64,000 bases of DNA from Thermoanaerobaculales bacterium (GTDB lineage: Bacteria > Acidobacteriota > Thermoanaerobaculia > Thermoanaerobaculales > Sulfomarinibacteraceae), in assembly GCA_035358815.1 (NCBI GenBank), contig DAOPQC010000007.1:1-64000 (forward strand), in the 5' to 3' direction. The notes under the pieces are model-generated. The model was not told the origin of the DNA. It saw nothing but the letters and a program-made list of their open reading frames with translations, and did not search any database. Below, piece by piece: positions 9,063-17,915 of this stretch. The translations under genes were made by a program, and so were the position numbers. Numbering within the stretch: position 1 is the first letter of the stretch; the number at the start of each line of letters is the position of its first letter.

Positions 9063-10436
9063 TCAGCCCTTCACCACCAGCTCTCCCATCAGCTCGCGCG
9101 CATCGTCGTACTCCTCTGCGTGAGCGATCGCCCGCTGCATCCGCTCGACGTCGCCAGCCGACGCGATTCCCTCGGCAAGGGCGGTGAACTTGCCTGCGAT
9201 CTCGGCGTCGGTGAGCGGGTTGCGAGGGTCGCCCTTGGGGTAGTCGAGCTGCCTGGCGAGCAGCCGTCCGTCGCGGGTCGCGATCTCCACCCGGACCCGC
9301 TGGAGGGCCGGGAACACCGCCTCGATCTCGGGGTCGGCGATGACCTTCACCTTGGCGAGCTGGGCGCGGATGGTCGGGTCCATGATCTTGGCGGCGGTGA
9401 ACTGCAGCGGCGTCACCTGGCGGTCGGCGATCGCGGCCGCGATCACGTAGGGCAGCGAGTGGTCGGCGGTCTCCTTGGTGTGCGGGTCGTACTTGGACGG
9501 GTCGGCGAGGATGTCGGCGGCCCGCGCCAGGGAGTGGATCGTCACCGTCTCGATCTCGTCGGGCGCCAGGTCGTGCTCCGCGACCAGGTCGAGGGTGGCC
9601 GAGATCGGGGCATGGGTGAGCGCCTCGGTCGGGAAGAACTTCATCCCGCACTGGAGGATCCGCCAGCTGGAGCCGAGGCCCCCAGTGAGGACGTCGAACT
9701 TCCACTCGGAGTCGAAGACGTGGCTGAAGCCTTCCTTGCCGTCGAGCACGTGCTCGGGCCCGGTGTAGCCCTGCTCGGCGAGCAGCGCCGCGAGCACGCC
9801 GGACTGAGTGGCGAGCGGGTCGACGGTGTTCTTCATCATCGTCAGCTTGCCGGCGGTCACCGAGCCGGTCGTGCAGTGGCGCGAGGCCGAGATCCCGATC
9901 GCGTGCTGGATCTGCGCGGCGTCGAGACCGAGCATCCGGCCGGCGGCGATCGGCGCGGCGGCCGCGGTCAGGGTGGCGTGGTGCCAGCCGAGCTCGCGGA
10001 CCCCCGGGAACGAGACCTCGCACAGCCGCTGCTCAAACTCGTAGGCGAGCACGATGCCGAGCAGCAGGTCGCGGCCCGAGCCGCCGGCGCGCTCCGCAGC
10101 CGCCATCGCCGCCGGGATCAGGTCCGACGGGTGCGAGGGGTCCTGCTTCCAGTAGATGTCGTTGTAGTCCATGACCCGGATCATCAGCGCGTTGAGCAGC
10201 GCCGCCGACACCGGGTCCCAGCGCTCGCCGGTGACCAGCACCGTCGCCTGGCCGCGACCCGCGATCTCGGCGAGCACCGCCCTCGCGAGGTGGACGTCGT
10301 GCTGCTGGGCGCCGCCGAGAGCGCAGCCCACCGAGTCCATCAGGAAGCGCTTGGCCTCGGCCACCACCTCCGTCGGCAGGTCTTCGTAGCGGGTGGTGGC
10401 GGCCCACTCGGCGATGGTTCGGGTGACGTTGGGCAT
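9063..10436 (-). CDS. MmgE/PrpD family protein (2-methylcitrate dehydratase-like)
   Basis: A 457-residue protein typical in length for the MmgE/PrpD family, which includes 2-methylcitrate dehydratase and cis-aconitate decarboxylase. Family features are visible: FLMDSVGCALGG near the N-terminus, ALMIRVMDYNDIYW with HPSD shortly after, GVRELGWHHATLTAAAAP, and a conserved FFPTEALTHAP. The ATG at 10436 has a strong GGAGGAG ribosome site, and that site lies inside a long inverted repeat (10443-10484). The aconitase gene follows after 54 nt. No prpB or prpC homolog is present nearby, so a methylcitrate role is only one possibility. Confidence 0.9.
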   Translation of the reverse strand: MPNVTRTIAEWAATTRYEDLPTEVVAEAKRFLMDSVGCALGGAQQHDVHLARAVLAEIAGRGQATVLVTGERWDPVSAALLNALMIRVMDYNDIYWKQDPSHPSDLIPAAMAAAERAGGSGRDLLLGIVLAYEFEQRLCEVSFPGVRELGWHHATLTAAAAPIAAGRMLGLDAAQIQHAIGISASRHCTTGSVTAGKLTMMKNTVDPLATQSGVLAALLAEQGYTGPEHVLDGKEGFSHVFDSEWKFDVLTGGLGSSWRILQCGMKFFPTEALTHAPISATLDLVAEHDLAPDEIETVTIHSLARAADILADPSKYDPHTKETADHSLPYVIAAAIADRQVTPLQFTAAKIMDPTIRAQLAKVKVIADPEIEAVFPALQRVRVEIATRDGRLLARQLDYPKGDPRNPLTDAEIAGKFTALAEGIASAGDVERMQRAIAHAEEYDDARELMGELVVKG

Positions 10437-10442
10437 CGAGTC

Positions 10443-10484
10443 TCCTCCGAAGCGCGTCCGGGCAGCCGGACGTGCTTCGGAGGA
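10443..10484 (-). promoter_or_regulatory. 19-bp inverted repeat covering the prpD ribosome-binding site
   Basis: TCCTCCGAAGCGCGTCCGG (10443-10461) and CCGGACGTGCTTCGGAGGA (10466-10484) pair over 19 positions with one mismatch and a 4-nt loop. In the minus-strand transcript the GGAGGA Shine-Dalgarno sequence of the PrpD-family gene is in the 3' arm. A TACAAT -10-like hexamer (10484-10489, minus strand) abuts the other arm. It could be an RNA hairpin that hides the ribosome site or a DNA operator at the promoter. Confidence 0.7.
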
Positions 10485-10798
10485 TTGTACAGGTTGTGGC
10501 AGCGGCCCGGAGCTTCGGCCTTTGTGGGCTGTCAGGAGGCTGGCGACCTTGACGGACCCTCGCCACAGGCCCGTCTTCGTGCCCGTCTCCTGCCGAGCGC
10601 TGCCTCCACGCGGGGCCGCGCCAGCGGATGACCGGTGCTGGCAGACGGCAGCTCGCCCGAAAACGGAGATCATGGGGTGAGCCGGTTCCTTTGAGCTGCA
10701 GCAGCCGATCTCCGCCCGCTCCGACCCGGGGGCGCGCGGTCGTGTTCGCTCCAGCCTCCTCGAGAAGTGGTACGATTCACGGCCGAAGGGGGGCGACC

Positions 10799-11662
10799 AT
10801 GCGGAAGATTCTCATGCTCGTGATCCTCCTCGCGACAACCGCAGCGTTCGCCGAGGAGATCACCGTCGACAAGATCATCAACGCGTACAACTTCGGGGCG
10901 ACGCCCGAGATGATTCTGGCCAAGATCAACGACCCGGCCAACACCCTCGCGCCGGCCACGCCGCAGGACCTCGCCCGGATGCGCGACGCCGGCGTGCCGG
11001 AGTCGATCGTGGGTGCGGTGGCGGTGGCTGCGCCGCAGGCGGCGCCCACCCCGTCGCCAGTGCTGCCGGACGACGGGCGGCTCGTCATGCTCGTCAGTGC
11101 CATCAAGGGCGGTGTGTCGGAGGCGGTGCTGATCGAGCAGATCAACAACGCTGCCGAGCGGTTCGCCCTCAGCATCGCCGACCTGCTCTACCTCAAGCAG
11201 AACGGCGTCTCCGAAGCGATCATGGGTGCCCTCCAGGCGACGAACACGGGCACCGCCTCGGGCACCGCGACTGGCCCGGCCGCGAAGGCGGCGACCGGGA
11301 CCAAGGCCGTCAAGGACGTCACCATCGAGGGGCTGGTGATGACGGGGTCGACCTTTGCGCACAAGGACCGCCAGGGAACGCTGGCCTTCACGGGCGACGA
11401 GATCGCCTGGAAGGACGCCAAGAACTCGGCCGAGAACTTCGTCGTCAAGGCGTCGGCGGTCGAGCGGGCGTGGGTCGAGTGCCGCCCGCTGCCGGCCGGC
11501 AACTTCTGCTACAAGATCGGCTTCGAGATCTTCAAGGGCAAGTCGTACTCGTTCCTCGACACCGGCGAGGCGACGGGCTCCAACGACAACGTGCTGGCCG
11601 TTCGCGAGGCCCTCGCGGTCCGCTTCCCGAACCTGGTGTTCGAGGAGAAGGTCAAGAAGTAG
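10799..11662 (+). CDS. Exported protein of unknown function with two repeated helical motifs
   Basis: A 287-residue protein with a clear signal peptide (MRKILMLVILLATTAAFAEE). Two related segments follow at about 20-75 (ATPEMILAKIN...MRDAGVPESIVGA) and 95-140 (GVSEAVLIEQIN...LKQNGVSEAIMGAL). Next come an Ala/Thr/Gly-rich linker and a C-terminal beta-rich domain (about 175-285) starting VKDVTIEGLVMTG, which could be PH-like. I do not recognise a named family. The ATG has an AGGGGGG ribosome site 6-12 nt upstream. The gene stands alone, divergent from the PrpD-family gene, and is followed by a terminator. Confidence 0.85.
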   Translation: MRKILMLVILLATTAAFAEEITVDKIINAYNFGATPEMILAKINDPANTLAPATPQDLARMRDAGVPESIVGAVAVAAPQAAPTPSPVLPDDGRLVMLVSAIKGGVSEAVLIEQINNAAERFALSIADLLYLKQNGVSEAIMGALQATNTGTASGTATGPAAKAATGTKAVKDVTIEGLVMTGSTFAHKDRQGTLAFTGDEIAWKDAKNSAENFVVKASAVERAWVECRPLPAGNFCYKIGFEIFKGKSYSFLDTGEATGSNDNVLAVREALAVRFPNLVFEEKVKK

Positions 11663-11685
11663 GGTGTGCGCGGCCCGACATCGAC

Positions 11686-11711
11686 AGCGGGGGCCTCGGC
11701 CCCCGCTTTTT
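11686..11711 (+). terminator. Rho-independent terminator
   Basis: GCGGGGGCC and GGCCCCCGC form a GC-rich stem with a tiny loop, followed by TTTTTCTT, 25 nt after the stop of the exported protein. Orientation and T-tract fit termination on the plus strand. Confidence 0.88.
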
Positions 11712-11900
11712 CTTCATCGGTTGGGCTCGGAGATCTCTCGAGTCGCGACCTCCTCGCTCGCCAGGGATAACGAATGGACAGTGGTGTGGAGGGTTGCTCC
11801 CGGCCCTGAGCCCCCTTCCCAAGGGCGGAAGGGGGCGCGGAAGCGAACGGGGGCACTATTCCCTGGATCCTATCCCCCAATTCCTGGCCGGGCGGGGGCG

Positions 11901-14900
11901 TCACTGCGGCAGCACTGTGGTCGGGTCCGAGGTTGAGTTGTCGAGCACCGAGCCGTAGCAGTAGAAGGACGAGCCCGGCGTGGTCGCCCGCACGTCCACG
12001 TAGCCGGCCTCGACCGGCATATGGTTCCGGAACACCCGGGTGACCTGGTTGTTGGAGTAGGGCGGCAGGCTCATGGTCTTGATCTCGAGCAACTCGCCCT
12101 CGGCATCGTGAAGCTCGAGGCTGACGACGGCCGCCTCGTCGCTGCCGTTGACGCAGCCGACGTTGGAGCGGACGTCGGCGTTCTCGTTCATGAAGATGAT
12201 CCGCCTCGTGACCCCGCTCCGGATCATGCGGTCGGCGGGGATGCCCGGCAGCTCCTGGCCGAAGGTGCCGGCGACCTTCGCCGACGGCAGGTTGTAGGTC
12301 CGGCTCATGGCCAGGAGCTCGTGGCTGCTCGCCTCGACCGCGAGCGCCCCGACCCGGTCCGGGTCGAGGCCGAAGACGCTGTCGAGCACGTTGGCGTACC
12401 GCACGCCGGCGCCCGCGGCGAGCGAGAACTGCTGGCTTTCGACCGGGTCGCTGTTGTCGGCGCCCCGCGGCAGCCACAGCAGCCGGTAGGTGAGGGTGGC
12501 CGCGCCGGCGTTGTTGAGGTCGACGTCGGTTTCGAAGAACGCCCCCTCGAGCCCGGCGGCGAGCGCCGCGGCCGGGATGAAGGTCGTGTCGTCCGACGGC
12601 ACCTGGGGCAGGAGGGTGGTGGGGTCGGAGGTCTGATTGTCGAGCATCGAGCCATAGCAGTAGTAGAGCGCGTCCTCGCTGCCGGCGCTGACGTCGACGT
12701 AGCCCCTGACCGGCTGGAAGTCCCTGAAGATCCGGTTGATCTGGTTGTTCGAGTAGGGCCCGAGCGCCATCGTCCGGGTGTCGAGCAGCGCGCCGCGCGC
12801 GTTGTGAAGGGCGATGCTGATCTGCACGTCTTGGGCGGTGCCGTTGACGCAGCCGACGTTGGCGCGGGAGTCCGGGTCCTCGGACAGGAAGATGATCCGC
12901 CGCGACGCGGTGCCGCTGATCATCTCGGCCGCGCGAATCGCAGGCAGGCCCTGGCCGAAGGTGCCGGCGGTCTTGCCGCCGGGGATGTTGTAGGTGCGGC
13001 TCATGCCGATCACGGAGCCGCTGCTCGCCACCAGCCGGAGGGCGCCGACCGAGTCGGGCTCGAGGCCGAACAGCTCGGTGAGGACGTTCTCGAAGCGCTC
13101 GCTCTCGCCCGCGCCGAGTTCGATGACGTTGGAGCCGACGGGCTCGGAGTTGTCCTCGCCGCGCGGGAGCCACTGGACGGTGACCTGCGCCTCGTCGTCG
13201 CCGGTGTTGTTGACCTCGAGATCGGTCTGGAAGAAGGCGCCCTGGGCGCCGGCCGCCACGGCCGCGGCCGGGATGTAGGAGATGGGGCTCTCCGGTGTCC
13301 AGCCCTCACAGTCGGCGAACACCGCGACGCCGGCATCACCGTCGGCCACCACCACAATCCCGTCGGCCAGAGCGAGATCCTCGGTCATGCCCAGGGTGCC
13401 GTGCGCGCCGATCTCGACCGGCTGGCTGGGGTCGCTGACGTCGACGACGACCACCACCCTACGGTTATAACCAGCGACGTACGCCAAGCTGCCTGCGACA
13501 TCGACGTCTTCCGTCCAACCGGCAAGGGAGCCCACCTTGTGCGGTGCCGTCGGCGCCGAGACGTCGAAGATGTCCATCCCGCCGACGCTCGCCACGTACG
13601 CGTAATTTCCGCTGATGGTCACACTCCAGGCGGTGCCGGCGGTGGCGAGAGTGGTGACCACCGACGGCGCCGTGGGCACTCGGACGTCGACCACGGTCAG
13701 GCCGGCGTTCTCATCGGCGACGAAGGCGTAGCCTCCGGCAACCGCCACCCCGTAAGCGAGGCCGGGAGTGTCCACGATGCCGACCTGGACCGGCGCCGCC
13801 GGGCTGCTGATATCCATCACGACGAGCCCGGCGCTGTCGTCCGCCACGTAGGCGCGGGTGCCGGCCAGCGCGACCCCTCGCGCCCAGCCTGGCGTGTCGA
13901 CCAGGGCGACCGATACCGGCTGGAGGGGGTTGCTGAGATCGAGCACCTCAAACCCCGCCTCGAGCTCGGCGATGAAGGCGTGGCTGCCGGAGATGGCGAT
14001 CTCGAGCGGCGTGTCCCCGACCTCGAGCCATGACACCTCGACCGGCGCCGACGGCGTGCTCACGTCCATCACCCGCACCCCTGGCAAGAAAGTCCCGACG
14101 TACGCGAGCGATCCCGCGATCGCCACCGAGACCGAGCCCCCCGCGGTGCGGTAGCTGCCGACGATCGTCGGCGCGTCCGGATCGCTGAACTCGCCGATGA
14201 TCATCCCTTCCCAGTCGGCAGTGACGTAGGCGAGCCCGGAGGAGACCGTGACGTCGAGGTCGCTGCCGTACGTGCGGAGCCTCCCGCGCTCGGCCGGTGC
14301 CGCCGGGTCGCTGACGTCGACCAGCTGGACGCCGTAGTATTTTCGGGCAACGAACGCCAGGTTTCCGGCGACCGCCACAGCCGTCGACGAACTGGGCGTC
14401 GAGAGGCTCCCCACCTCCGCCGGTGCCGCCGGGTTCGCGACGGAAATCACCCGCAGGCCGGCATAGCTGTCCGCCACGAGGGCATGGCTACCGCTGACCG
14501 CAACGTCGAGCGCGGAGCCTGGCGTGTCGATCGCCCCGACCTCGACCGGCGCTGCCGGGTTGGCGATCGAGATCACGCGCAGCCCGGAGCCGCCGTCCGC
14601 CACGAAGGCGTGGCTGCCGGCGACCGCCACCCCCATGGCGCTGTCCGGCGTGTCGACGGCGCCCACCACGACCGGCAGCGAGGGCACGCCGACATCGATC
14701 ACCCGAAGCCCCAAGGTGCCGTAGGCGACGTAGGCGCGGCTGCCGGCGACGGCCACATCGTAAGCGCCTTCGTCGGTGACGTCGGAGACGCCGACCTCGA
14801 CCGGCGCCGACGGGTTCGAGACGTCGATGACCCGCAGGCCGGACATGCCGTCCGCCACGTACACGTGGCTTCCCGCCGCGGCGATCGCCTCCACCAGCTC

Positions 14901-15143
14901 GGGCAGGGTCACGCTCCCGAGCAGCTGCGGCGACTCGGGGTCGGACACGTCGAGCACGAGCAGGACCGTGCCGCTGTCGACGAAGGCGAGTGAGCCCGCC
15001 ACCGCGACCGCGCTCGCCGTGCCGTAGGGCCAGCGGCCGAGCAGCTGCGGGCAGTCCTGCGCCGCCGCAGGAAGCACGAGCATCAGTGTGACGGCGCTGC
15101 CCACCAGCGCCCGGACGAGCTGGCCGCGGATCGAGGTTGTCAT
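11901..15143 (-). CDS. Secreted LVIVD-repeat beta-propeller protein with two IPAAA-type C-terminal domains
   Basis: A 1080-residue exported protein. The signal peptide (about 1-31, ending PAAAQD) is followed by 14 repeats of about 43 residues of the form AVAGSxAYVADxxxGLRVIDVSxP, the LVIVD repeat, which folds as beta-propeller blades. After about residue 655 come two tandem copies of a domain of about 160 residues. These start SYIPAAAVAAGAQGAFFQTD and FIPAAALAAGLEGAFFETD, and each ends near FYCYGSVLDNSTSDPTT. The same domain makes up the protein at 37277-38368. The ATG at 15143 starts the signal peptide and has a GAGGAGGG site; the longer upstream frame crosses repeat DNA and is not believed. 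The role is probably extracellular binding or surface display; no catalytic motif is visible. Confidence 0.9.
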   Translation of the reverse strand: MTTSIRGQLVRALVGSAVTLMLVLPAAAQDCPQLLGRWPYGTASAVAVAGSLAFVDSGTVLLVLDVSDPESPQLLGSVTLPELVEAIAAAGSHVYVADGMSGLRVIDVSNPSAPVEVGVSDVTDEGAYDVAVAGSRAYVAYGTLGLRVIDVGVPSLPVVVGAVDTPDSAMGVAVAGSHAFVADGGSGLRVISIANPAAPVEVGAIDTPGSALDVAVSGSHALVADSYAGLRVISVANPAAPAEVGSLSTPSSSTAVAVAGNLAFVARKYYGVQLVDVSDPAAPAERGRLRTYGSDLDVTVSSGLAYVTADWEGMIIGEFSDPDAPTIVGSYRTAGGSVSVAIAGSLAYVGTFLPGVRVMDVSTPSAPVEVSWLEVGDTPLEIAISGSHAFIAELEAGFEVLDLSNPLQPVSVALVDTPGWARGVALAGTRAYVADDSAGLVVMDISSPAAPVQVGIVDTPGLAYGVAVAGGYAFVADENAGLTVVDVRVPTAPSVVTTLATAGTAWSVTISGNYAYVASVGGMDIFDVSAPTAPHKVGSLAGWTEDVDVAGSLAYVAGYNRRVVVVVDVSDPSQPVEIGAHGTLGMTEDLALADGIVVVADGDAGVAVFADCEGWTPESPISYIPAAAVAAGAQGAFFQTDLEVNNTGDDEAQVTVQWLPRGEDNSEPVGSNVIELGAGESERFENVLTELFGLEPDSVGALRLVASSGSVIGMSRTYNIPGGKTAGTFGQGLPAIRAAEMISGTASRRIIFLSEDPDSRANVGCVNGTAQDVQISIALHNARGALLDTRTMALGPYSNNQINRIFRDFQPVRGYVDVSAGSEDALYYCYGSMLDNQTSDPTTLLPQVPSDDTTFIPAAALAAGLEGAFFETDVDLNNAGAATLTYRLLWLPRGADNSDPVESQQFSLAAGAGVRYANVLDSVFGLDPDRVGALAVEASSHELLAMSRTYNLPSAKVAGTFGQELPGIPADRMIRSGVTRRIIFMNENADVRSNVGCVNGSDEAAVVSLELHDAEGELLEIKTMSLPPYSNNQVTRVFRNHMPVEAGYVDVRATTPGSSFYCYGSVLDNSTSDPTTVLPQ

Positions 15144-15368
15144 GGTGGAGTCCCTCCTCGTCGATCGTCTCACAACTCCATCAACGACGGCAGGGCCCGG
15201 AAGCGCACATGCGGGGGGCGCCGGACCCGGGTCCAGCTGCGCCTTCCGGCTCCGTTCTGCGAACTGCGCCGTGACGAGTCGGGCGTCGCCGTGACACGGT
15301 CTGAGGAGGGTGGGGGAGTGGACGAGTGCGTTGTGGGGTGCCCATCTTGGCTGCCGGCGGAATCTGAA

Positions 15369-15452
15369 GCGGGAATCGGGAACGGGATCGGGAACGGGAT
15401 CGGGAACGGGTGAGCCACGCCCCTCACCCCCAAGCCCTGACACCTGACCCCT
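15369..15452. repeat. GGAACGGGATCG 12-mer run followed by CCCTGACACCTGACCCCT-type repeat
   Basis: A 12-bp unit (GGGAACGGGATC) is repeated about three times, then heptanucleotide-like CCCTGAC repeats follow. This lies in the spacer upstream of cinA. The rest of the spacer back to 15144 shows no gene. Confidence 0.75.
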
Positions 15453-15503
15453 GGCCGCGCGGCAGCGCGGGCCCGCAGCGCTATCATGCCGCCGGGAGGT
15501 GCC

Positions 15504-16763
15504 ATGGCGAAGGGTCGCACCGCCGCCTGCCTCGCTGTCGGCTCCGAGCTGCTCGGCAACGAGCGCCTCGACTCCAACTCGCTGGCCGTCACCCGCACCC
15601 TCGCGGGTCACGGCTTCCGGGTGGTGGAGAAGCGGGTGGTCGGCGATCGCGAGGCCGAGATCGCAGCCGCGATCAGCGAGCTCCTCGGCCGGGTCGATGT
15701 CGTGGTCATCACCGGCGGCCTCGGCCCGACCGCCGACGACGTCACCCGCGAGGCGATGGCGGCTGCCCTAGGGCGGAGGCTCGAGGCCGACCCTGAGGCC
15801 GAGGGCTGGATCCGCGCCGTCTACCAGGCGCGCGGGCGGGCGATGCCGGAGGAGGCGCGCCGGATGGCCGAGGTCGTGCACGGCGCCCGCATCCTGCCCA
15901 ACCGCAAGGGCGTCGCCCCGGGCCAGCTGATCGAGGTCGGGGAGCGGCTGCTGGTGGCCCTGCCGGGCGTGCCCTGGGAGATGGCGGACATGCTCGAGGG
16001 CGAGCTCGCGGCCGAGCTCGCCGGCCGCGGCGGTGGCGCACAGCGGCTCACCCGCACCCTGGTGCTCGGCGGGGTCTACGAGTCCGAGGTCGATCAGCGG
16101 TGCCGCGCTCTCTACGATCGCTTCGGCCGCGACGACGTGACCATTCTCGCCGGCAGCGGCGTGGTGCGGCTGCTGCTGGTGAGCGAGGGAGCGCCGGCGC
16201 ACGCCGAGCGCCGGCTCGGCGAGATGGAGGCGGCCTTCCGCGAGGTCCTCGGCGCGGACGTGGCAGGGATCGACGTGGCCTCGCTCGAGCACGCGGTGCT
16301 CGCCGAGCTCGAGTCCTCGGGGATGACGGTGGCGGTCGCCGAGTCGTGCACCGGCGGCCTGCTCAGCACCCGGCTGACCGACGTCCCCGGGGCCTCGGCG
16401 GTTTTCCTCGGCGGCGTCGTCAGCTACTCGAACCGGGCCAAGGAAGAGCTGGTCGGCGTGCCCCGCGAGGTGCTCATCGAGCACGGTGCGGTCTCGGAGC
16501 CGACCGCGCGCGCGATGGCGTCCGGCGTGCGCGATGCGTTCGGATCGGACTGGGGCATCGGCATCACTGGCATCGCGGGCCCCACCGGCGGCAGCGTCGA
16601 CAAGCCGGTCGGCCTGGTGCACTGGGCAATCGCCGGCCCGGACGGTGTCACGGCTGGCCACCGGGTCTTTCCGGGCGACCGGCCGGCGGTGCGCTCGAGC
16701 AGTGCGTCCTACGCCCTCGATTCGCTGCGCCGCCGGCTCGCACGGTGGAGGGGCCGTGGCTGA
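15504..16763 (+). CDS. cinA: CinA family protein (nicotinamide mononucleotide deamidase / competence-damage protein)
   Basis: A 419-residue two-domain CinA. The N-terminal MoCF/MoeA-like domain carries VGSELLGNERLDSNS and the substrate-loop motif VITGGLGPTADDVTRE. The C-terminal amidase domain carries AESCTGGLLSTRLTDVPGAS and GITGIAGPTGGSVDKPVG, which hold the catalytic Ser/Tyr/Lys region of PncC-type NMN amidases. The ATG at 15504 has GGGAGG six bases upstream and starts MAKGRTAA; an in-frame ATG at 15486 is less well placed. The gene leads a plus-strand operon in which the next three genes overlap stop to start. The enzyme is expected to act in pyridine nucleotide salvage. Confidence 0.95.
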   Translation: MAKGRTAACLAVGSELLGNERLDSNSLAVTRTLAGHGFRVVEKRVVGDREAEIAAAISELLGRVDVVVITGGLGPTADDVTREAMAAALGRRLEADPEAEGWIRAVYQARGRAMPEEARRMAEVVHGARILPNRKGVAPGQLIEVGERLLVALPGVPWEMADMLEGELAAELAGRGGGAQRLTRTLVLGGVYESEVDQRCRALYDRFGRDDVTILAGSGVVRLLLVSEGAPAHAERRLGEMEAAFREVLGADVAGIDVASLEHAVLAELESSGMTVAVAESCTGGLLSTRLTDVPGASAVFLGGVVSYSNRAKEELVGVPREVLIEHGAVSEPTARAMASGVRDAFGSDWGIGITGIAGPTGGSVDKPVGLVHWAIAGPDGVTAGHRVFPGDRPAVRSSSASYALDSLRRRLARWRGRG

Positions 16764-17319
16764 GCCCATCCGCGCCTTCCTCGCGCTCGAGATTCCAGCG
16801 GCGGTCAAGGCCGAGCTGGCGGCCGGCCGTGAGTCCCTGCGCGCCGATCTGCCGCGCGCCCGCTGGGTGCGCCCCGAGGGCCAGCACCTGACCCTCAAGT
16901 TCCTCGGCGATTCCCAGCGCGACGTGCTGGCCGCGCTTGCCGCCGACCTCGCCCCGCGGCTCGCCGGCCTCGGGCCGGTGACGGTCACGCTTGGCGGCAG
17001 CGGCTTCTTCCCGTCGTCGGCGCGGCCCCGCGTCGCCTGGCTGGGCGGCACGGCCGAGGGGGTGGCACCCGTGGTCGAGGTTGTCGAGGAGGTTGCCGAG
17101 ACCCATGGCTTCCCGCGCGAGCGACGGCCGTGGTCGCTGCACCTCACACAGGCCCGCCTCGAACGGCCGTGGCCGCAGGTCCCTGTCGGGCGTTTCCTCG
17201 CCTGGGGCGAGAGCCTCCGGCCGCCGCCCTTCACCTGCCGGGAGGCCGTGCTGTTCTCGAGCCGGCTCGAGCGGGGAGGGGCCGTGTACACTCCGCTCGA
17301 CAGGATGTCCCTGACATGA
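16756..17319 (+). CDS. thpR: RNA 2',3'-cyclic phosphodiesterase (2H family, ThpR/LigT)
   Basis: A 187-residue 2H phosphoesterase. Both HxT motifs are present: HLTLKFLG near residue 45 and HLTQARL near 134. The start is the GTG at 16756, which overlaps the cinA stop by 8 nt and gives VAEPIRAFLALEIP, the usual family N-terminus; GGAGGGG sits just upstream. The family opens 2',3'-cyclic phosphates in RNA and can ligate tRNA halves in vitro. The stop overlaps the plsY start as ATGA, so translation is probably coupled. Confidence 0.93.
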   Translation: MAEPIRAFLALEIPAAVKAELAAGRESLRADLPRARWVRPEGQHLTLKFLGDSQRDVLAALAADLAPRLAGLGPVTVTLGGSGFFPSSARPRVAWLGGTAEGVAPVVEVVEEVAETHGFPRERRPWSLHLTQARLERPWPQVPVGRFLAWGESLRPPPFTCREAVLFSSRLERGGAVYTPLDRMSLT

Positions 17320-17915
17320 GCTGGGAGCTGGCGCTGGTCGCAGCGGCGTACCTGCTGGGCTCGATCCCATCGGGGCTGCTGGTGGTGTGGGCGAAGACCG
17401 GCAAGGACATCCGCCGGGAGGGCTCGGGCAACGTCGGCGCGACCAACGCCACCAGGATCGCCGGGCTCGCGGCCGGCATCCCGGTGACCGCGATGGATGT
17501 CGTCAAGGGGGCGCTGCCGATGTGGGCGATGTCGGTGCTCAACCCGGCGAGCGAGTGGCTGGTCGCGACCATGCTGGCCGCGATCGTGGGCCACTGCTTT
17601 CCGGTCTGGCTACGCTTCGCCGGCGGCAAGGGGGTGGCGACGGCGTTCGGGGCCTTCGCGGTGCTGTTCCCGGTGCCGGCGCTGATCGGGCTCGGGGTGT
17701 GGGTCGCCGTGCTCGCGGTGGGGCGCTGGGTGTCGCTGGCGTCGCTGGCCGGGGCCGCGGCGTTCCCGCTGGTGGTGGCCATCCTGGAGCGGCCAGGCTG
17801 GGTGATGCTGCTCGGGGTCAGCGTGGCCTCGGCGCTGATCATCGTCCGCCACCACGCCAACATCCGCCAGCTCATCGCCGGCAGCGAGCCACGGATCGGC
17901 GGGAGGGGAAGATGA
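17316..17915 (+). CDS. plsY: Acyl-phosphate:glycerol-3-phosphate acyltransferase PlsY
   Basis: A 199-residue inner-membrane enzyme with about five hydrophobic helices. Its three conserved loops are visible: GSIPSGLLVVW followed by REGSGNVGATN (motif 1), GHCFPVWLRFAGGKGVAT (motif 2), and RHHANIRQLIAGSE near the C-terminus (motif 3). It makes lysophosphatidic acid from acyl-phosphate and glycerol-3-phosphate. The next gene, gpsA, supplies the glycerol-3-phosphate, so the pair forms the first committed step of phospholipid synthesis. The ATG overlaps the thpR stop and the TGA overlaps the gpsA ATG. Confidence 0.96.
   Translation: MSWELALVAAAYLLGSIPSGLLVVWAKTGKDIRREGSGNVGATNATRIAGLAAGIPVTAMDVVKGALPMWAMSVLNPASEWLVATMLAAIVGHCFPVWLRFAGGKGVATAFGAFAVLFPVPALIGLGVWVAVLAVGRWVSLASLAGAAAFPLVVAILERPGWVMLLGVSVASALIIVRHHANIRQLIAGSEPRIGGRGR

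Noticed and set aside
7023..10631. 1202-codon plus-strand frame across the aconitase and PrpD genes
   Set aside because: High-GC antisense frame; the opposite strand encodes two well-conserved enzymes with ribosome sites.
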